NCBI GenBank assembly: GCA_907165135.1
Contig: OU015566.1
Span: forward strand, 8,540,157-8,604,156
Reading direction: 5' to 3'
DNA from: Oikopleura dioica
Lineage: Eukaryota; Chordata; Appendicularia; Copelata; Oikopleuridae
Length of the DNA: 64,000 nt
Below, in pieces: positions 34,101 to 45,415 of this stretch (positions within the stretch are counted from its first letter, which is position 1; the number at the start of each line of letters is the position of its first letter). The translations under genes were made by a program, and so were the position numbers. The notes beneath the pieces were generated by a model that made no database searches, had not been told where the DNA came from, and worked only from the letters and a program-made list of their open reading frames with translations.

Positions 34101-35387
34101 GTTGGCAGAAAAAAATTGAATGTCGTGCGCCTAACACAAGTCAACCGTGGTTCGAAGGAGTAAGCTTCACTTGGACAGGAGCTTCACTTGGACAGAGCTT
34201 CACCTGGACAGAGCTTCAGTTAGACAGCGCTGTCCAAACGACGCTTTTGTCCAAATGACGCTCTGTCCGAATGACGCTTAGAAAATGTAGGCAACGCGCG
34301 GCGCGCTGAATGGCGGAGATAAGCGCAACTTTCTTCGTTTTTCCCAGAACATGGAAGTTCGTGGAACTTCATCTCTGTTGGAGGAGGCTTCGGTTTAAGT
34401 TTATCGAGCATTTATCTCACAATAGATTTTATAAAATGAAAATGCCTCTTAGTTTTTGAAATTCTCGACGTTATCACCGGTGTTATACGCAACTATTGGG
34501 CTTTTTATCAGAAATTCCTATCATCAGGGAAAAGACTGCGACGAAGAATTTTTTTTTTTGAATCAATGAGTGACCTAAAAACTGTTAGAAGTAACCTTTT
34601 TGAATCTTTTGATTGCAAAGAGGGTTGTGTTGGGTCTGTCTTGTAGACTTATCCCAACAGTTGGCTAATGTGCCTTTATGAGTAAAAACACGCGTACGTG
34701 TCGAGATTTTTCTATATTTTTAGCGTTCCAATGCTAAAAATTACCCTCAATTTTGAATATCGGAAGTATGATGTAACATGTTTTAAAAGGTACCAACGGA
34801 AAGATGATTTCAAGCTGCTGATGTTTTGATGCGTAATTGTTAAATTGGGGCTCACTTGGACAAGAGCTTCGTTTCGACAGAGCTTCATTTGGACAGGGCT
34901 GTCCAAGTGAAGCTTTTGTCCAAGTGAAGCTCTGTCCAAATGAAGCTCCTGTCAAAGTGAAGCCTACTCTGGTTCGAAGCGCCTTCTCGAGAGGGTCATT
35001 TTGAGCTATTATTAATAGCCTATTAATGAAATCTAAAAAATAGTCGTAAAATTATCGTATATGATCTCCGACTTTACAGCGTCGTTTGACCCAGATTTTC
35101 TTGAGAGAATAGATCATTTTCATTTTTATTTGAAGAACAGACGTTGAGGAATATTCAAAAATGACTCATGATGACGTCAGCATGACTTATCAAAAGATAT
35201 GACTCAGTAAACAATGGTTATATTGATCGAAATACGAAAAATTGAAAATTTCAGAAAAATATTTTTTTCGATGCCTTCCTGCTATTTTAAAAATTTTATT
35301 TATGACTCAAAATGATCCTCTCGAGAAGGCGCTTCGAATGAGGGGTGACTCGTGTTAGGCGCACGACCTTCGATTTTTTTGGCCAAC
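34101..35387. mobile_element. Foldback element, family B, copy 2 (interrupted)
   Basis: Outer arms match family-B copy 1: the left arm starts GTTGGCAGAAAAAAATTGAA then TGTCGTGCGCCTAACAC; the right arm ends with its complement (GCGCACGACCTTCG...GGCCAAC). Internal sequence after 34971 (TTCGAAGCGCCTTCTCGAGA) continues the left arm. The left arm is split at 34157/34971 by a family-C element. Confidence 0.65.
34158..34970. mobile_element. Family-C element nested in family-B foldback
   Basis: An 813-bp insertion flanked by GGTTCGAAG on both sides (34149-34157 and 34971-34979), a direct duplication of 8-9 bp. Ends are inverted repeats with a repeated CTTCACTTGGACAG unit, which also forms short palindromes around 34150-34280 and 34850-34970. 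The 560-bp centre has no supported frame. Confidence 0.65.
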
Positions 35388-35438
35388 CCATATCGACAAT
35401 AATAATACAGAACATTGAAAGTTTATTCGAGGTATTAT

Positions 35439-36148
35439 TTATGATGCAAAAGCCCACGTAGCTACAACAAAAACAGCAAATATACTGATAAAGCCACCAA
35501 CTATCCACCAACCAAGACTGCAAAGAGGTAAATTCTCCGTAGACTTCTTTCTTTTTTCTCTTGGTCGACCCCTTTCAAAGTCCACATCAGCCGGGGCAGA
35601 TGGTTTTTCTCGTTTGTAATCTTGATTAGATTCAATTCTATCGCCCCAGTCATCATTTTTCCGCGAGTCCCACGATCGATCGTTCTTAAATCAATGATTT
35701 CAAATCATATTTCAAGGTCTTTCTCTGGATACACGTAGTAGATGTTTTTACAATTATGAATCAAATTTAGTCTCTATTTGAAAAGATACCTTGGAGCTCC
35801 TCCAACCAGTATTTCTATTTGTCCCGCTCGAATTCCAGCCAGATCCTCCTGCAAGTGGAGCGTCTCTATCATCTTCTTCGTCAGTATCAGTCCACTTTGT
35901 CATTTTAGTCTTCTTTGGCCTTGTCCACTTTTTCTCTTTTTCATTTTTCTTCAATTTTATTGAAACCAAGCCAGGCGCTAAATTTTTCGCAATCGTGCGA
36001 AAAATCAACTTTATAACTTGCACAGGATGCGCAATCAGAAGCAAGTAAAAATCATAAAGTTCAAACAATTTCGCTTTTGAAAATAAACGGTTTCTCGCTA
36101 GACTCCGTCCAACGGAGGAAGTTTTGAACTCTTGTTGAAGGGGTTCAT
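35439..36148 (-). CDS. Hypothetical 190-aa protein with C-terminal membrane anchor
   Basis: I do not recognise this protein. Exons 36106-36148, 35790-36073 and 35439-35684 give 190 aa in frame. AG lies directly before the ATG, as for trans-splicing. Residues 14-45 include a moderately hydrophobic stretch (YDFYLLLIAHPVQVIKLIF), then a Lys-rich and acidic middle with repeated Trp-Asp (TKWTDTDEEDDRDAP, DRSWDSRKNDDWGDRIE). The end is one strong membrane helix (LGWWIVGGFISIFAVFVVAT) before WAFAS, as in tail-anchored proteins. The first intron keeps frame only as GA-AG (36074-36105); the GT reading meets a stop. Confidence 0.6.
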
Positions 36149-36926
36149 CTGAAACCTATCAAATACTTCCAGTGTTCAATCTACGAAAGGCGGAAGGGAT
36201 TAAAAAGTAAAAGCCTTGTTTGGGATGTTTTTGCTTCCCGATACACGTGCAAATTTAGTCTTATCTCGAGGGGACTTACCAGCAACGTGCTAACGGTACG
36301 ATAAATGGTCTGATATCTGCCTAAATACGAAAGATAACAGCTCAATTAAGTAAAAACGGTGCATGGAAAAATGTAGATAAGACAAAATTAAGCAGCTGAA
36401 TTAAGTGAACTTTGCGGATTGGAAAGTAAATACAGTATTTATTTAAAAATTAACTTATACACAATTTGAATAATTAGTGTTTATTTCCGTTTTGGCTTAG
36501 CGTTTTCGGCCTTTTAGCGTTCTAACGTTTTTTTATAATCATAACATTAAATATCGTAAATATATTTCTTTCTCTCATGACGAATACTTGGCTAAGACAT
36601 TTATCTTTAATTGTAATCTTCAAAAGAAATAATCAAGTTTTTCGCTTAATGAAATTTTAAATATTCTAAACAGGCTTAATTACGCATGGTTCCATCCCAT
36701 GTCATGATTCAAAAGGCCGTCAAATCTCTCACGGAAATCTTTTTTAGAATGGGATTTTTTATCCCTCACTCTAATCATATATCGTATTAACTAGTACTTC
36801 TTATCTTTCAACCCCGCGCGACGCTCATTCGCAGCGCCACCTCGCGTGTCCGGCTTACGCTCTGTTTATAAGCGCTGGAATGGTGCGAAATCATCACCTT
36901 TTTCAGCCGCAAAAAGTAAAAAAAAA
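36149..36926. promoter_or_regulatory. Divergent promoter region before the short sushi protein gene
   Basis: 778 bp between divergent genes. A TATA-like GTTTATAAGC at 36864-36873 lies 54 bp before the ATG at 36927; the same motif in the same setting (GTTTATAAAC) precedes the paralogous gene on the minus strand at 31527-31536, so the promoter was probably duplicated too. No other feature seen. Confidence 0.5.
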
Positions 36927-37889
36927 ATGAAACTTACCAGTGCACTTTTTCTTGCTTCCGCTACTGCTCAAGAACCAGGAAAGTACAAAGACTTGAGACA
37001 AACAGTCAGAAACAGCGTCAGCGAATCAAACCGAGTCGCTGGGTCCAGCGATGATTCCCGTGCTGCTCTCGAATGCACGATCCCGGAAGTCAGTGGCAAC
37101 GTTGATGGCTACTACTGCAATAGCAAGCGATGTACTTTGATGTGCAAACCAGGATCGATTCCTGACGGACGAGCGCGAAACAGATGCATCAATGGCGAGT
37201 GGGAGGATGCATTCCCCAACTGCATAACTTGCGAAGGCAGTGTCGATGCTGAGCCAGCCGTCGCCGACAACAACTTGGGATTCGTCTGCTCCGTCGATGA
37301 CCCCACTGATGACCGAAGATGCGCTATGACATGCTCAAACGGAGGCGACATCTTCCCAGCTACAGCGACTAATAATATCGACCTTGTCTGCAACTGCCAC
37401 AAGAGAAAAGGCTGCGAGTGGAGAGAAGATGGATCAAAGAAGGCAGCCGACCTCAGCTCTTACTCCTGCTCTACTCCAACAGTAACTATTCCAGAAGGAT
37501 GTCCTGCAGACAAAGCCCCCGAATGCACTCAACTCACAAGAAACAAAATCTCTTTCCAAAATTCCTGGACATGCCGAAACTGCTTCCGAATCCGCGCGTC
37601 CTACAGCCTCTCCGACCTCGACTGGAGCGACCTCGATTTCCTCGTGATTCGATTCGACGTTCGCGTTTCTTGGCTCAGCTGGGGACACCCCGTCGACGAT
37701 GCTATCAGCTTGGACAACGATGATGGCTTCTTATGGAAGGTCACCTTCAAAAAGAACGCGAACTTCCAAAGTGGAATGATGTTTGATGCCAACTTGAGAA
37801 CTTTCAACAACGCTGTCAATGTCAACGCAAACTGGGTTATTGAAGATATTCAATCCTGCCCTTGCTCAAACACGGACTACGGTAACTAA
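36927..37889 (+). CDS. Secreted sushi/carbohydrate-binding-like protein, short paralogue without expansin module
   Basis: 320 aa, single exon. Start chosen at MKLTSALFLASATAQEPGKY because it gives a signal peptide and matches the paralogue's start; an upstream in-frame codon would add a non-signal extension. It contains the same modules as the gene at 29557-31468: TIPEVSGNVDGYYCNSKRCT, CSVDDPTDDRRCAMTCSNGG, GCEWREDGSKKAADLSSYSC, NSWTCRNCFRIRASYSL, VSWLSWGHPV and SGMMFDANLRT. It stops at SCPCSNTDYGN, exactly where the long form begins its Thr/Ser linker. The two genes are in opposite orientation about 5.5 kb apart and very similar at protein level. Confidence 0.8.
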   Translation: MKLTSALFLASATAQEPGKYKDLRQTVRNSVSESNRVAGSSDDSRAALECTIPEVSGNVDGYYCNSKRCTLMCKPGSIPDGRARNRCINGEWEDAFPNCITCEGSVDAEPAVADNNLGFVCSVDDPTDDRRCAMTCSNGGDIFPATATNNIDLVCNCHKRKGCEWREDGSKKAADLSSYSCSTPTVTIPEGCPADKAPECTQLTRNKISFQNSWTCRNCFRIRASYSLSDLDWSDLDFLVIRFDVRVSWLSWGHPVDDAISLDNDDGFLWKVTFKKNANFQSGMMFDANLRTFNNAVNVNANWVIEDIQSCPCSNTDYGN

Positions 37890-37958
37890 GTCTGTTTCTG
37901 TCATAATATTTTCTACGTTTTGTACTTCTTCTCCTTCATTCTTATAAATCAATAAACT

Positions 37959-39410
37959 TTATTCATTTAAAACTTTTTTGTACAAAAAATGATGAAAGTC
38001 AGCGTTTATTTTTAATGATCGCTTTTTGATTCTTATTTTGGTCATTTTGGTATCTAAAATAATGAATGCAAATGAACCACAAAAATAATGACCAATTCCT
38101 GAATTACAATTTCCGAACAAATGGACATTTGCAAGCGGGCATCCCCTCGATTCGAAGACGCTGTCTAACAGACAATCAGATGCGTTTGCTTCTTCAACAC
38201 CTCTGCAGAAAAGCTCGCTGCTTTGCTTGACCACTGAAGTGTCGGTAAAGATGAGGGTTGAGCATCTTCGAGGGGACCAAGTATCCATATCTCGCAGCTC
38301 ATCCAGTGCGGCTCTCATTTGTCCGTAGCGAACATCGTGGCAGATTTGAGAAGCTGAAGAACATTTATTTTGAAAAATCGTTTCTTTACGTACCTTTCAT
38401 TGACACTCGTCTTGAAAGCAAGGGCAGAATCTTTTCGACAAATGAAACTGGGTCCTTGAAAATGCCCGGTTCGGATGAATATGGCGAAGTTGTAGCGATA
38501 TAAACAATTCCTGGTGCTTTTGAAATCTTCTCAAGAAGCGCCTCTAATGCTTGATTCCAATACTCGTTATGAGACCAAGTCATGTCCAAAATTATCAGCG
38601 TCACATCGTATTTATTCCATTCCCGATGAGGCAAAGAGAATTTCTCTAGCCCTGACTGATTTTGGCTGAGCTTTGTTCTTCCGGAATCCTTATTTTCTAC
38701 TAGCTTATCAAAAAAGAAATGAATTAAAATTCTTACGATTTCTGTTTTTCGGTTGCGAAGGCTGCGGTGGTTGCTCTGGCTGCACTGTGTTCTGTTCATT
38801 GTTTTTCGGAGTCGGTCGACGAGATGCGATGTTGGATGGCTTGAATCGTGGCTTCACGGGCTGACCAGGTTTTCTTGGCGTCCATTGTTTCTTTTCTGGC
38901 TTCTACAAAGTACGTTTTTTATTGTCGAGAATTCTCTCTTACTGTTGGCTGTTGGTTTCCTCGTCTAGGTCCAGATTGACGACCCATCTTTTTTCCTTTT
39001 CGAATCGGGTTTCCATTTTCATCAAATCTAGGAGCTGATCTCATCCGTTGAAACAAGGATTGTCTTGAGATAACTTTTCCATCCCAGACAGGGGCCGCTT
39101 CTTTTTTTGCTGCTCCAGCTCCTCGTTGACCTGGCTGGGGAGGCTGTGGGCGTTGGTTGCCCGCATCTGGTTGTCTTTATCGATTTACATACTCTGTTAT
39201 CAAAAGAGTGCCTATTCAATATATGCTGAAATCGTGCCTTTGTGGCTTAGGAGGAGGAGGAGGGGGACGTCTCCGCGGCTTCGGAGGAGGTTCTTTAAAG
39301 GTGGATAACTGCGTCGATTTCTGGTACCCCTCACTTGGCGGTCTTGCAATGATCGGATCTTGGCTTGAAACAAGCTTGAAAATTAAAAGTATCAAAAATC
39401 TAGGAATCAT
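37959..39410 (-). CDS. Secreted Pro-rich protein with an unassigned C-terminal alpha/beta domain
   Basis: 422 aa from exons 39238-39410, 38943-39174, 38737-38902, 38394-38696 and 37959-38353, all phase-consistent. AG abuts the ATG. The signal peptide is MIPRFLILLIFKLVSSQ. About 180 residues of Pro/Arg/Gln-rich sequence follow (PPKPRRRPPPPPPKPQ, QPPQPGQRGAG), then a domain starting EWNKYDVTLIILDMTWSHNE with VYIATTSPYSSEP, CHDVRYGQM and CSTLIFTDTSVV. The alternating beta/alpha pattern could be an SGNH-hydrolase-like or vWA-like fold; I cannot decide. Intron 1 has a GC donor (39237). The end overlaps the poly(A) signal region of the convergent gene on the plus strand. Confidence 0.6.
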
Positions 39411-40322
39411 CTTTCTGCAACTTTTCTGTTCGCCAGATTGCTTATCAATGCGATTTTACGAGAGTGCTTTTATGATTTATGATTCTAGCACTGCTCCTTT
39501 TTAGAAATAGTTTGTCACGTGCGGGATGTCACAGAAAGCGGAACTAGTTTATTGCCGAAGCGCCATGCAATAATTCAAGCTAGTCTTTCATCGAGAAAAT
39601 ATCGTCTTTTGACTTTGAAATTCATCGATTGAGAGGTTTGAGAAAAACATATTTCAGAGTCTGTCTAGGAATCCTGGATGCATCAATAATTCTAATTTGA
39701 AAAGCTTTTAATGCCCTCCCGCGGCCGTAATGCAATCACCACTTTTTAATTATGGGTAACGAGCTTCTGCTGTTTCGCTTGCTTCTTCTTTTGTTTTTCA
39801 AAAGTCGCCGACTTTAGCTGTGAAAAGTCATTCCTGAGATTTTTTGCTACTTGCTAAGAGAGAAATTCAGAAGAAAAGGGATAGTAACAGCTTTTTTATT
39901 ATAAAAAAGATCATAAAAATGCTCAACATAAAAGTTTAAGCCTTCTTTTATGTTGATCATAAATTTACAATCGCATAAAATCAAGTACAAACAAATGTTT
40001 GCTTGAGTTCTGATTTTAATGGTCCTTCTCATGTGAAAATAAAACTAATCAGCGTTTGGCGGTATCAAGAACTTAGCTAGTCACATTTTTTGAATAGGCA
40101 GTGAGTTGCTTTTTTTATTTCTCGTTTTATTTCATCCCTTGTGCAGCTTGACCCGAAGCTCGAGCCAAACGATTGACGTTAATCCTCTTGAATCACCATT
40201 CAAGAGAAGAGAAAAAGATAATCACAACCTGTCAGCCATCGAGAAGAAAATGGAAAGAGAAAATTTCTTAGCCAAAAAATTTTGAACAACGAAATTTATA
40301 CATAACGAAAAAAGAGAAAAAA
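39411..40322. other. Region between divergent genes, no gene seen
   Basis: 912 bp upstream of both the Pro-rich secreted gene (minus) and integrin alpha (plus). AT-rich; no open frame or repeat supported. Confidence 0.35.
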
Positions 40323-43300
40323 ATGAAGAAAAGAGCTCTTTGGCTACTTGCGATCTTTGCTGAAAGAAGTTGTGAAGCGTTTAACGTGGGAAATGTCGTA
40401 ACGACGCATCAAGGTGCCCCTGGGGTAAGTAAATTGAAATTATCCTGTTTTTACGCTTTATTTTAGTCTTTATTTGGCTATGCACTAGCTACAAAAGACG
40501 GTGCTGACGGCTTGATCATAGGGGCACCAAATGATGATGGCATCGGCTCTAGCTTCATTTGTAATCATCAATGCGCGAAAGACAACTCGGGAAAGCTTGA
40601 CGGAAGCCGGGGAAGTATGTACGGCGCCGCGATAAGCTGGATATCGAGCAATAAATATATCGTCTGCCAGCCGAGGCAACAGACCCCCATGTACTGTCGC
40701 AGCTGGGTGGACTCAAATCAGGCCCGAGTTATTGATCTAAAGATAAAAGCCAACATGCGCTTTTTATAACTCAAATCAGGAAGGCAACCGACAATGCTTA
40801 GAACAGCGATTTCCCAAGTACGACCAGATTCAATTCAAGATGACTGGGCGATGTTATATAAAAAGGGGAATCGAGGAATCGGAAGTCGTCGAGCCAGAGT
40901 GTGCTTCTAATAATAAATACAATAGTCCGGCGATTGACTGCGCTTTCGGATTTGGCTTTGCTGCAGTTGGGGAGGCATTTGACGAGACAGCTATTGTTGG
41001 TCAGGAAATGGCTTTAGATTTATGATTGGGGTGAAGAAACTTTCATTCTTTCGGATTTATGAAGCCCTTTGTAGCCAATACGATCACATGGCATCGGCAG
41101 TTCAACTCTCATCTACCCGAGCGGCAGCTCGTTTTCAAATGTCTCCACGGCGTCAGAATCCGACATGCAGCGCGACATTTCCCGGCTCTGGTCAACATTG
41201 CTCCCAGACCATGCCAACATCGATATTTCGATGAAGAAAAAATTGCTTTGGAGAAATTATGATCAAACTTATGAAGGAAGCGCTTTGGCGCGATTTGAGT
41301 TTGGATTCGTCGTTGGAGCACCGTCAAGAATGCGAAATTATGAGCTCACTGGAAGGGTTTTGTTTTATGAAGTTCGAAGCAAGGCGATTCAGAAATTATC
41401 AAAGTACCCACTTTGGTCTGTTCAACCAATCGATGCGAAAGTAGGTGAAGGTTTTGGAACAAGTTTGGCAAGCGGCGTTTTCGGCATGAAAAATGGTGGT
41501 GAAGATCTCGTTGTTGGCTCTGATGATTTCAAAAAACTTTTTGCGCGGCCGGAAATCATGAAAAAAGTGCTAGTGCAGTTTTGTCAGGCTCGTCGAGACG
41601 AGTCGATTGGTATAGGTCACTCTTGAAAATTTTAAGGATTTACCGGTTAACCGGTTGATTACCGGAAATCACGTTGTCAGCTCCCGTTTTTGTTCTAGTC
41701 GTCGGATTTTCATGTTTGAAGCGTCAAAATGATCCTTATGATCAGGGCTTCTCTAGCCTCCGAGATGAGCCCCATATCTCATTTCCTGCCGAGCTTATCA
41801 CTAAAAGTTTGAATTTTACGCACTTTTTTCACTTTGAAAGTCCATAACGTAAAATTTTTATGGTAAATACTAATAAACTTCTGCGGTTTTGATAGACAAT
41901 TGAAAATTAATAATACCCACCGTTCAAAACCTTGTAACCAGCCGGTTAAAAAGCGCTGAATCAAAATTATGCCCTCAAAAACCACTTTTTTGATTATATT
42001 TAATTTTAGCCTGAATTTTTATTATAATTGAACTTAAACCCATACATAGCTTCTTACAATCGTAGCTGAGCTATCTTGCGTCGGCAATGAGCCAATCATA
42101 AATTTAGTCTTGGGCTTGTCCTCTTCGGGCGTTCCGATATGGAGCACTTCTTGGGCTTCAGGAGGTCACTGTGACATGTTTCATAACTTGCCACAGAGCT
42201 AGCGGAGTCTTCTGACGAATTAGGGTTCTTAAAATCGTGCATTTAAGATTCATCATGTGCAAACATGATTTTTGTCAACGAAACATGACAGAAAAGGACT
42301 GAGAACATGAGCTGCATTCAATGGTCTACCAACTCGTCCGAGCTGAAAGCGAAGAGAAAAAATTCGAAATTTACTGGAGTTTCCTCAAAGCCGAGTTTTC
42401 CAAGAAGAGATCTGCTCATTCGGGGGCTCAACAAAACATCTTAAATGTCCTAGAAGGCATCAAATGTCTACAAGAATCAAACTTGGTCAACCTGAGAAAA
42501 AAGCGAGCAGTGGAAAAGGCGATACAAGAAGTTCCAGTTATGGAATCCAAAATTAAAATAGACCCCTTTATTCTCCAAAAAATCCTCTTTTAAAAGAAAT
42601 AGCATTGATTTTGCGCAAAAAGGTCGCGATTCTAGTTCCGATCTTTGAGGAGAAAAATATAATCAAAAAAGTGGTTTTTGAGGGCATAATTTTGATTCAG
42701 CGCTTTTTAACCGGCTGGTTACAAGGTTTTGAACGGTGGGTATTATTAATTTTCAATTGTCTATCAAAACCGCAGAAGTTTATTAGTATTTACCATAAAA
42801 ATTTTACGTTATGGACTTTCAAAGTGAAAAAAGTGCGTAAAATTCAAACTTTTAGTGATAAGCTCGGCAGGAAATGAGATATGGGGCTCATCTCGGAGGC
42901 TAGAGAAGCCCTGATCATAAGGATCATTTTGACGCTTCAAACATGAAAATCCGACGACTAGAACAAAAACGGGAGCTGACAACGTGATTTCCGGTAATCA
43001 ACCGGTTAACCGGTAAATCTTTAAAATTTTCAAGAGTGACCTATACCAATCGACTCGTCTCGACGAGCCTGACAAAACTGCACTAGCACTTTTTTCATGA
43101 TTTCCGGCCGCGCAAAAAGTTTTTTGAAATCATCTCTCCTTATTGGTTTGAAGACGGAAAAACTGACCTGGGTCGTGTGACCGTTTTTAGAAATCATAGA
43201 GGAGAAGGGCTCTTCGATGATTCTATCATTTTGAAAGGAAATACTCCGAATGCGCGATTCGGAAGCTCGCTTGCTGTTTATGATATTGACATGGGTGAGA

Positions 43301-45312
43301 TTAAGGTTTTTATGGTGATTTTATTGGGGGTTTAGATGGATATGATGATTTGCTGATTGCGGCGCCTTATGGCGAGGAAGCGACGATTTCCGTCTATAAT
43401 GGCCACTCTGGAGGTCTAAGAGAAGAACCAAGCCAGATTATAAAATCGGAAGACAACTTAAATTGGTATGGATTTGCAATGGGCCTCAGAAATCGCCAGC
43501 TTGTGGTGTCCGCGCCGAAGAAAGATTATGTCGATATCATGGCCTTGCGAACTCCGTTGAAGCTTACCTCGTATTTTCGAAAATTTCCTGACAGACCTAT
43601 TGAGCAAAACGACTATTCGGTCTCCTACGAATTTTGCTTTCAATTCACTTCCTTTGGTTCCAACAAGATTCGGATCAATGTTGTTTGCGAGCATGATCAA
43701 ACAAGAGTTGAAAATCCAAAAGTTTACTTCTCTGGTCTTTCTCTTGAAAATGGACGACCATATTGTCAAGAAGTACAGTTTGACATTAAACGTAGTCTGT
43801 GGCTAGACCATCAACATGACTTGCCTGTGAATGTTATAGCGAGTCTGTCCGAAGGTCAAGAAGAAATTGCCCTCGACCCGAATTCCGGTAACGCAATTGA
43901 AATTCATGTTGCCTGATGCAGTTTTCAGGAGTGAATTTATCGGGGACCGTGGCTTTCAACAAGGAATGTGGATCCGACAACATTTGTAAAAGCGAACTTT
44001 CGCTCAGCAAAATTGAGTCAACGACGGAAAATGTCGTCTACGGTGCTGAAAACATAGTGGAGGCAACAACGATGCTTGAAGTCAGAGGAGAAAATGCATT
44101 CGGGACATATATTTTTGTCAATACGACGAGCAAACTAAATGTAGCGATGCTTCTCTATGGAGCTAGTGACCAAAAAACGATTCCTTGCCGCCAAATAGGT
44201 AAGTGTAAGAAGACTCTATCTGTCCTATTTTCGCTTTAGAGAAACATCTGAAAAGCTGTCTTATTGGAAATCCTGCTCGCCCCGACCTCTATCGCTTGAA
44301 ATTTCGTTTCGATGTTGATCCTGACTTCAAAAAAGCGAGCACGGATGTGAATTTCTGGGCGAATTCAACAAATGATTTTCCAGCTAAATCAGAAATGAGA
44401 ACATTGTCATTACCGCATCAAATTCAAACGCGATTCCAAGATGAGCTACAGGTGGTGCCCCCTTTCATTACTTTCGAAAAAGATTATGGACCCATAAGAT
44501 GGGAGTTTTCTGTTGAGAACAAAGGGCCCAGCACTGTAGATGGATCAATCAAAGTTAATTTTCCCAAATGGACGAAAGGGGGTCGGATGATTTTGAGGAA
44601 CATCAACGCTGAACTTTCACTCGAGCAGGTACTAATGCCAACATAATATCTAGCTAGTAGTATAATTTTAGGACAACATTATGATGCAAAAAATAATATG
44701 CGATGTTCCATCAATCGTGAGTGATGGATCTCCTTTCGATAGAAACGATGATTTCAACCTCGCGAAGATCGACGATTTTGCAATGTTCGACTGCTCCACA
44801 AGAAATTCAAGCGCCAGATGCGTTGAGATCTCGTGCTCCACTGATGATGAGTTGATGAGAAAGAATGATATTTTAAATCTTGTTCTTGAAGGAAAGGTTT
44901 TGAATCTAATTAAAGCTATTATTGAATTTAAATAAAAAAACCTGGAAAAGCTGAAATCAACGACGAGATTTTCAGCATGCTGAATACGAGCTCAAAGTTT
45001 ATTCCTGAATTCACATTTGAAGTAAATCGCGGTCCGTATGAAGAAACCAACATCTTTCTTTCTGAGACATCAACAATCGAATTCACAGTTTTAATGCCTG
45101 TTGCTCTCTATGATTCGCTGCCCATTCTTTGGATAGTCTTTGCTGTGGTCACTGGATTATTACTACTAGCTGTGATTGCAACTGTAATGTACAAAACAGG
45201 CTGTTTCGCGAGAGCAAAGAGGGACGAATGCGATGTGGGAATGCAGTATCAAACTGCAGTATCTTATAGGCCGGAGAATAACAGAGAGCAGCATATAATT
45301 ACTGTGCAATAA
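40323..45312 (+). CDS. Integrin alpha subunit, interrupted by a foldback element
   Basis: Cell-surface adhesion receptor subunit. Signal peptide MKKRALWLLAIFAERSCEAF; then FG-GAP beta-propeller repeats (SLFGYALATKDGADGLIIGA, EGFGTSLASG, ARFGSSLAVYDIDMDGYDDL with the DxDGxxD calcium loop). The leg contains VAFNKECGSDNICKSELSLS. One membrane helix (LPILWIVFAVVTGLLLLAVI) and a cytoplasmic tail with YKTGCFARAK, in place of the usual GFFKR, end at 45312. Clear exons: 40323-40424, 40467-40727, 40780-about 41010, about 41230-41521 continuing 43135-43294, 43336-43887, 43929-about 44200, about 44240-44629, 44673-about 44887, then to the end. Exons between 41000 and 41230 were not resolved (possible frameshift). 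The element at 41522-43134 splits the codons for VVGS|PYWFEDG. Confidence 0.8.
41522..43134. mobile_element. Foldback element, family A, copy 2 (inside integrin alpha)
   Basis: A 1613-bp element with inverted arms of about 476 bp (41522-41997 and 42658-43134), ends GATGATTTCAAAAAACTTTT and complement, identical in the first 20 bases to copy 1 at 25632. Flanked by TCT on both sides (41519-41521, 43135-43137). The 660-bp centre has a 90-codon open frame. Removing the element and one TCT restores an uninterrupted integrin reading frame. Confidence 0.85.
42321..42593 (+). CDS. 90-codon open frame inside foldback element, hypothetical
   Basis: Starts MVYQLVRAESEEKKFEIYWS and contains LVNLRKKRAVEKAIQEVP; charged, probably helical. 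No signal peptide or recognisable family. It sits in the unique centre of the family-A foldback, so it could be a remnant of the element's own gene or of captured host DNA. It may also be chance. Confidence 0.25.
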   Translation: MVYQLVRAESEEKKFEIYWSFLKAEFSKKRSAHSGAQQNILNVLEGIKCLQESNLVNLRKKRAVEKAIQEVPVMESKIKIDPFILQKILF

Positions 45313-45415
45313 GAACTTGCCTTTGCCTGGAAATATGTAAAGTTAAATTAAATAGAAAGATAATCGCCTGAATAAAATTGCGTTTGATTTATTTAAAGGA
45401 TCGTCAGAAAAGCAT

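Larger units (their letters stand above)
34053..35438. other. Nested transposon region, no gene seen
   Basis: The interval is almost wholly a family-B foldback interrupted by a family-C element; both are annotated separately. Confidence 0.5.
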
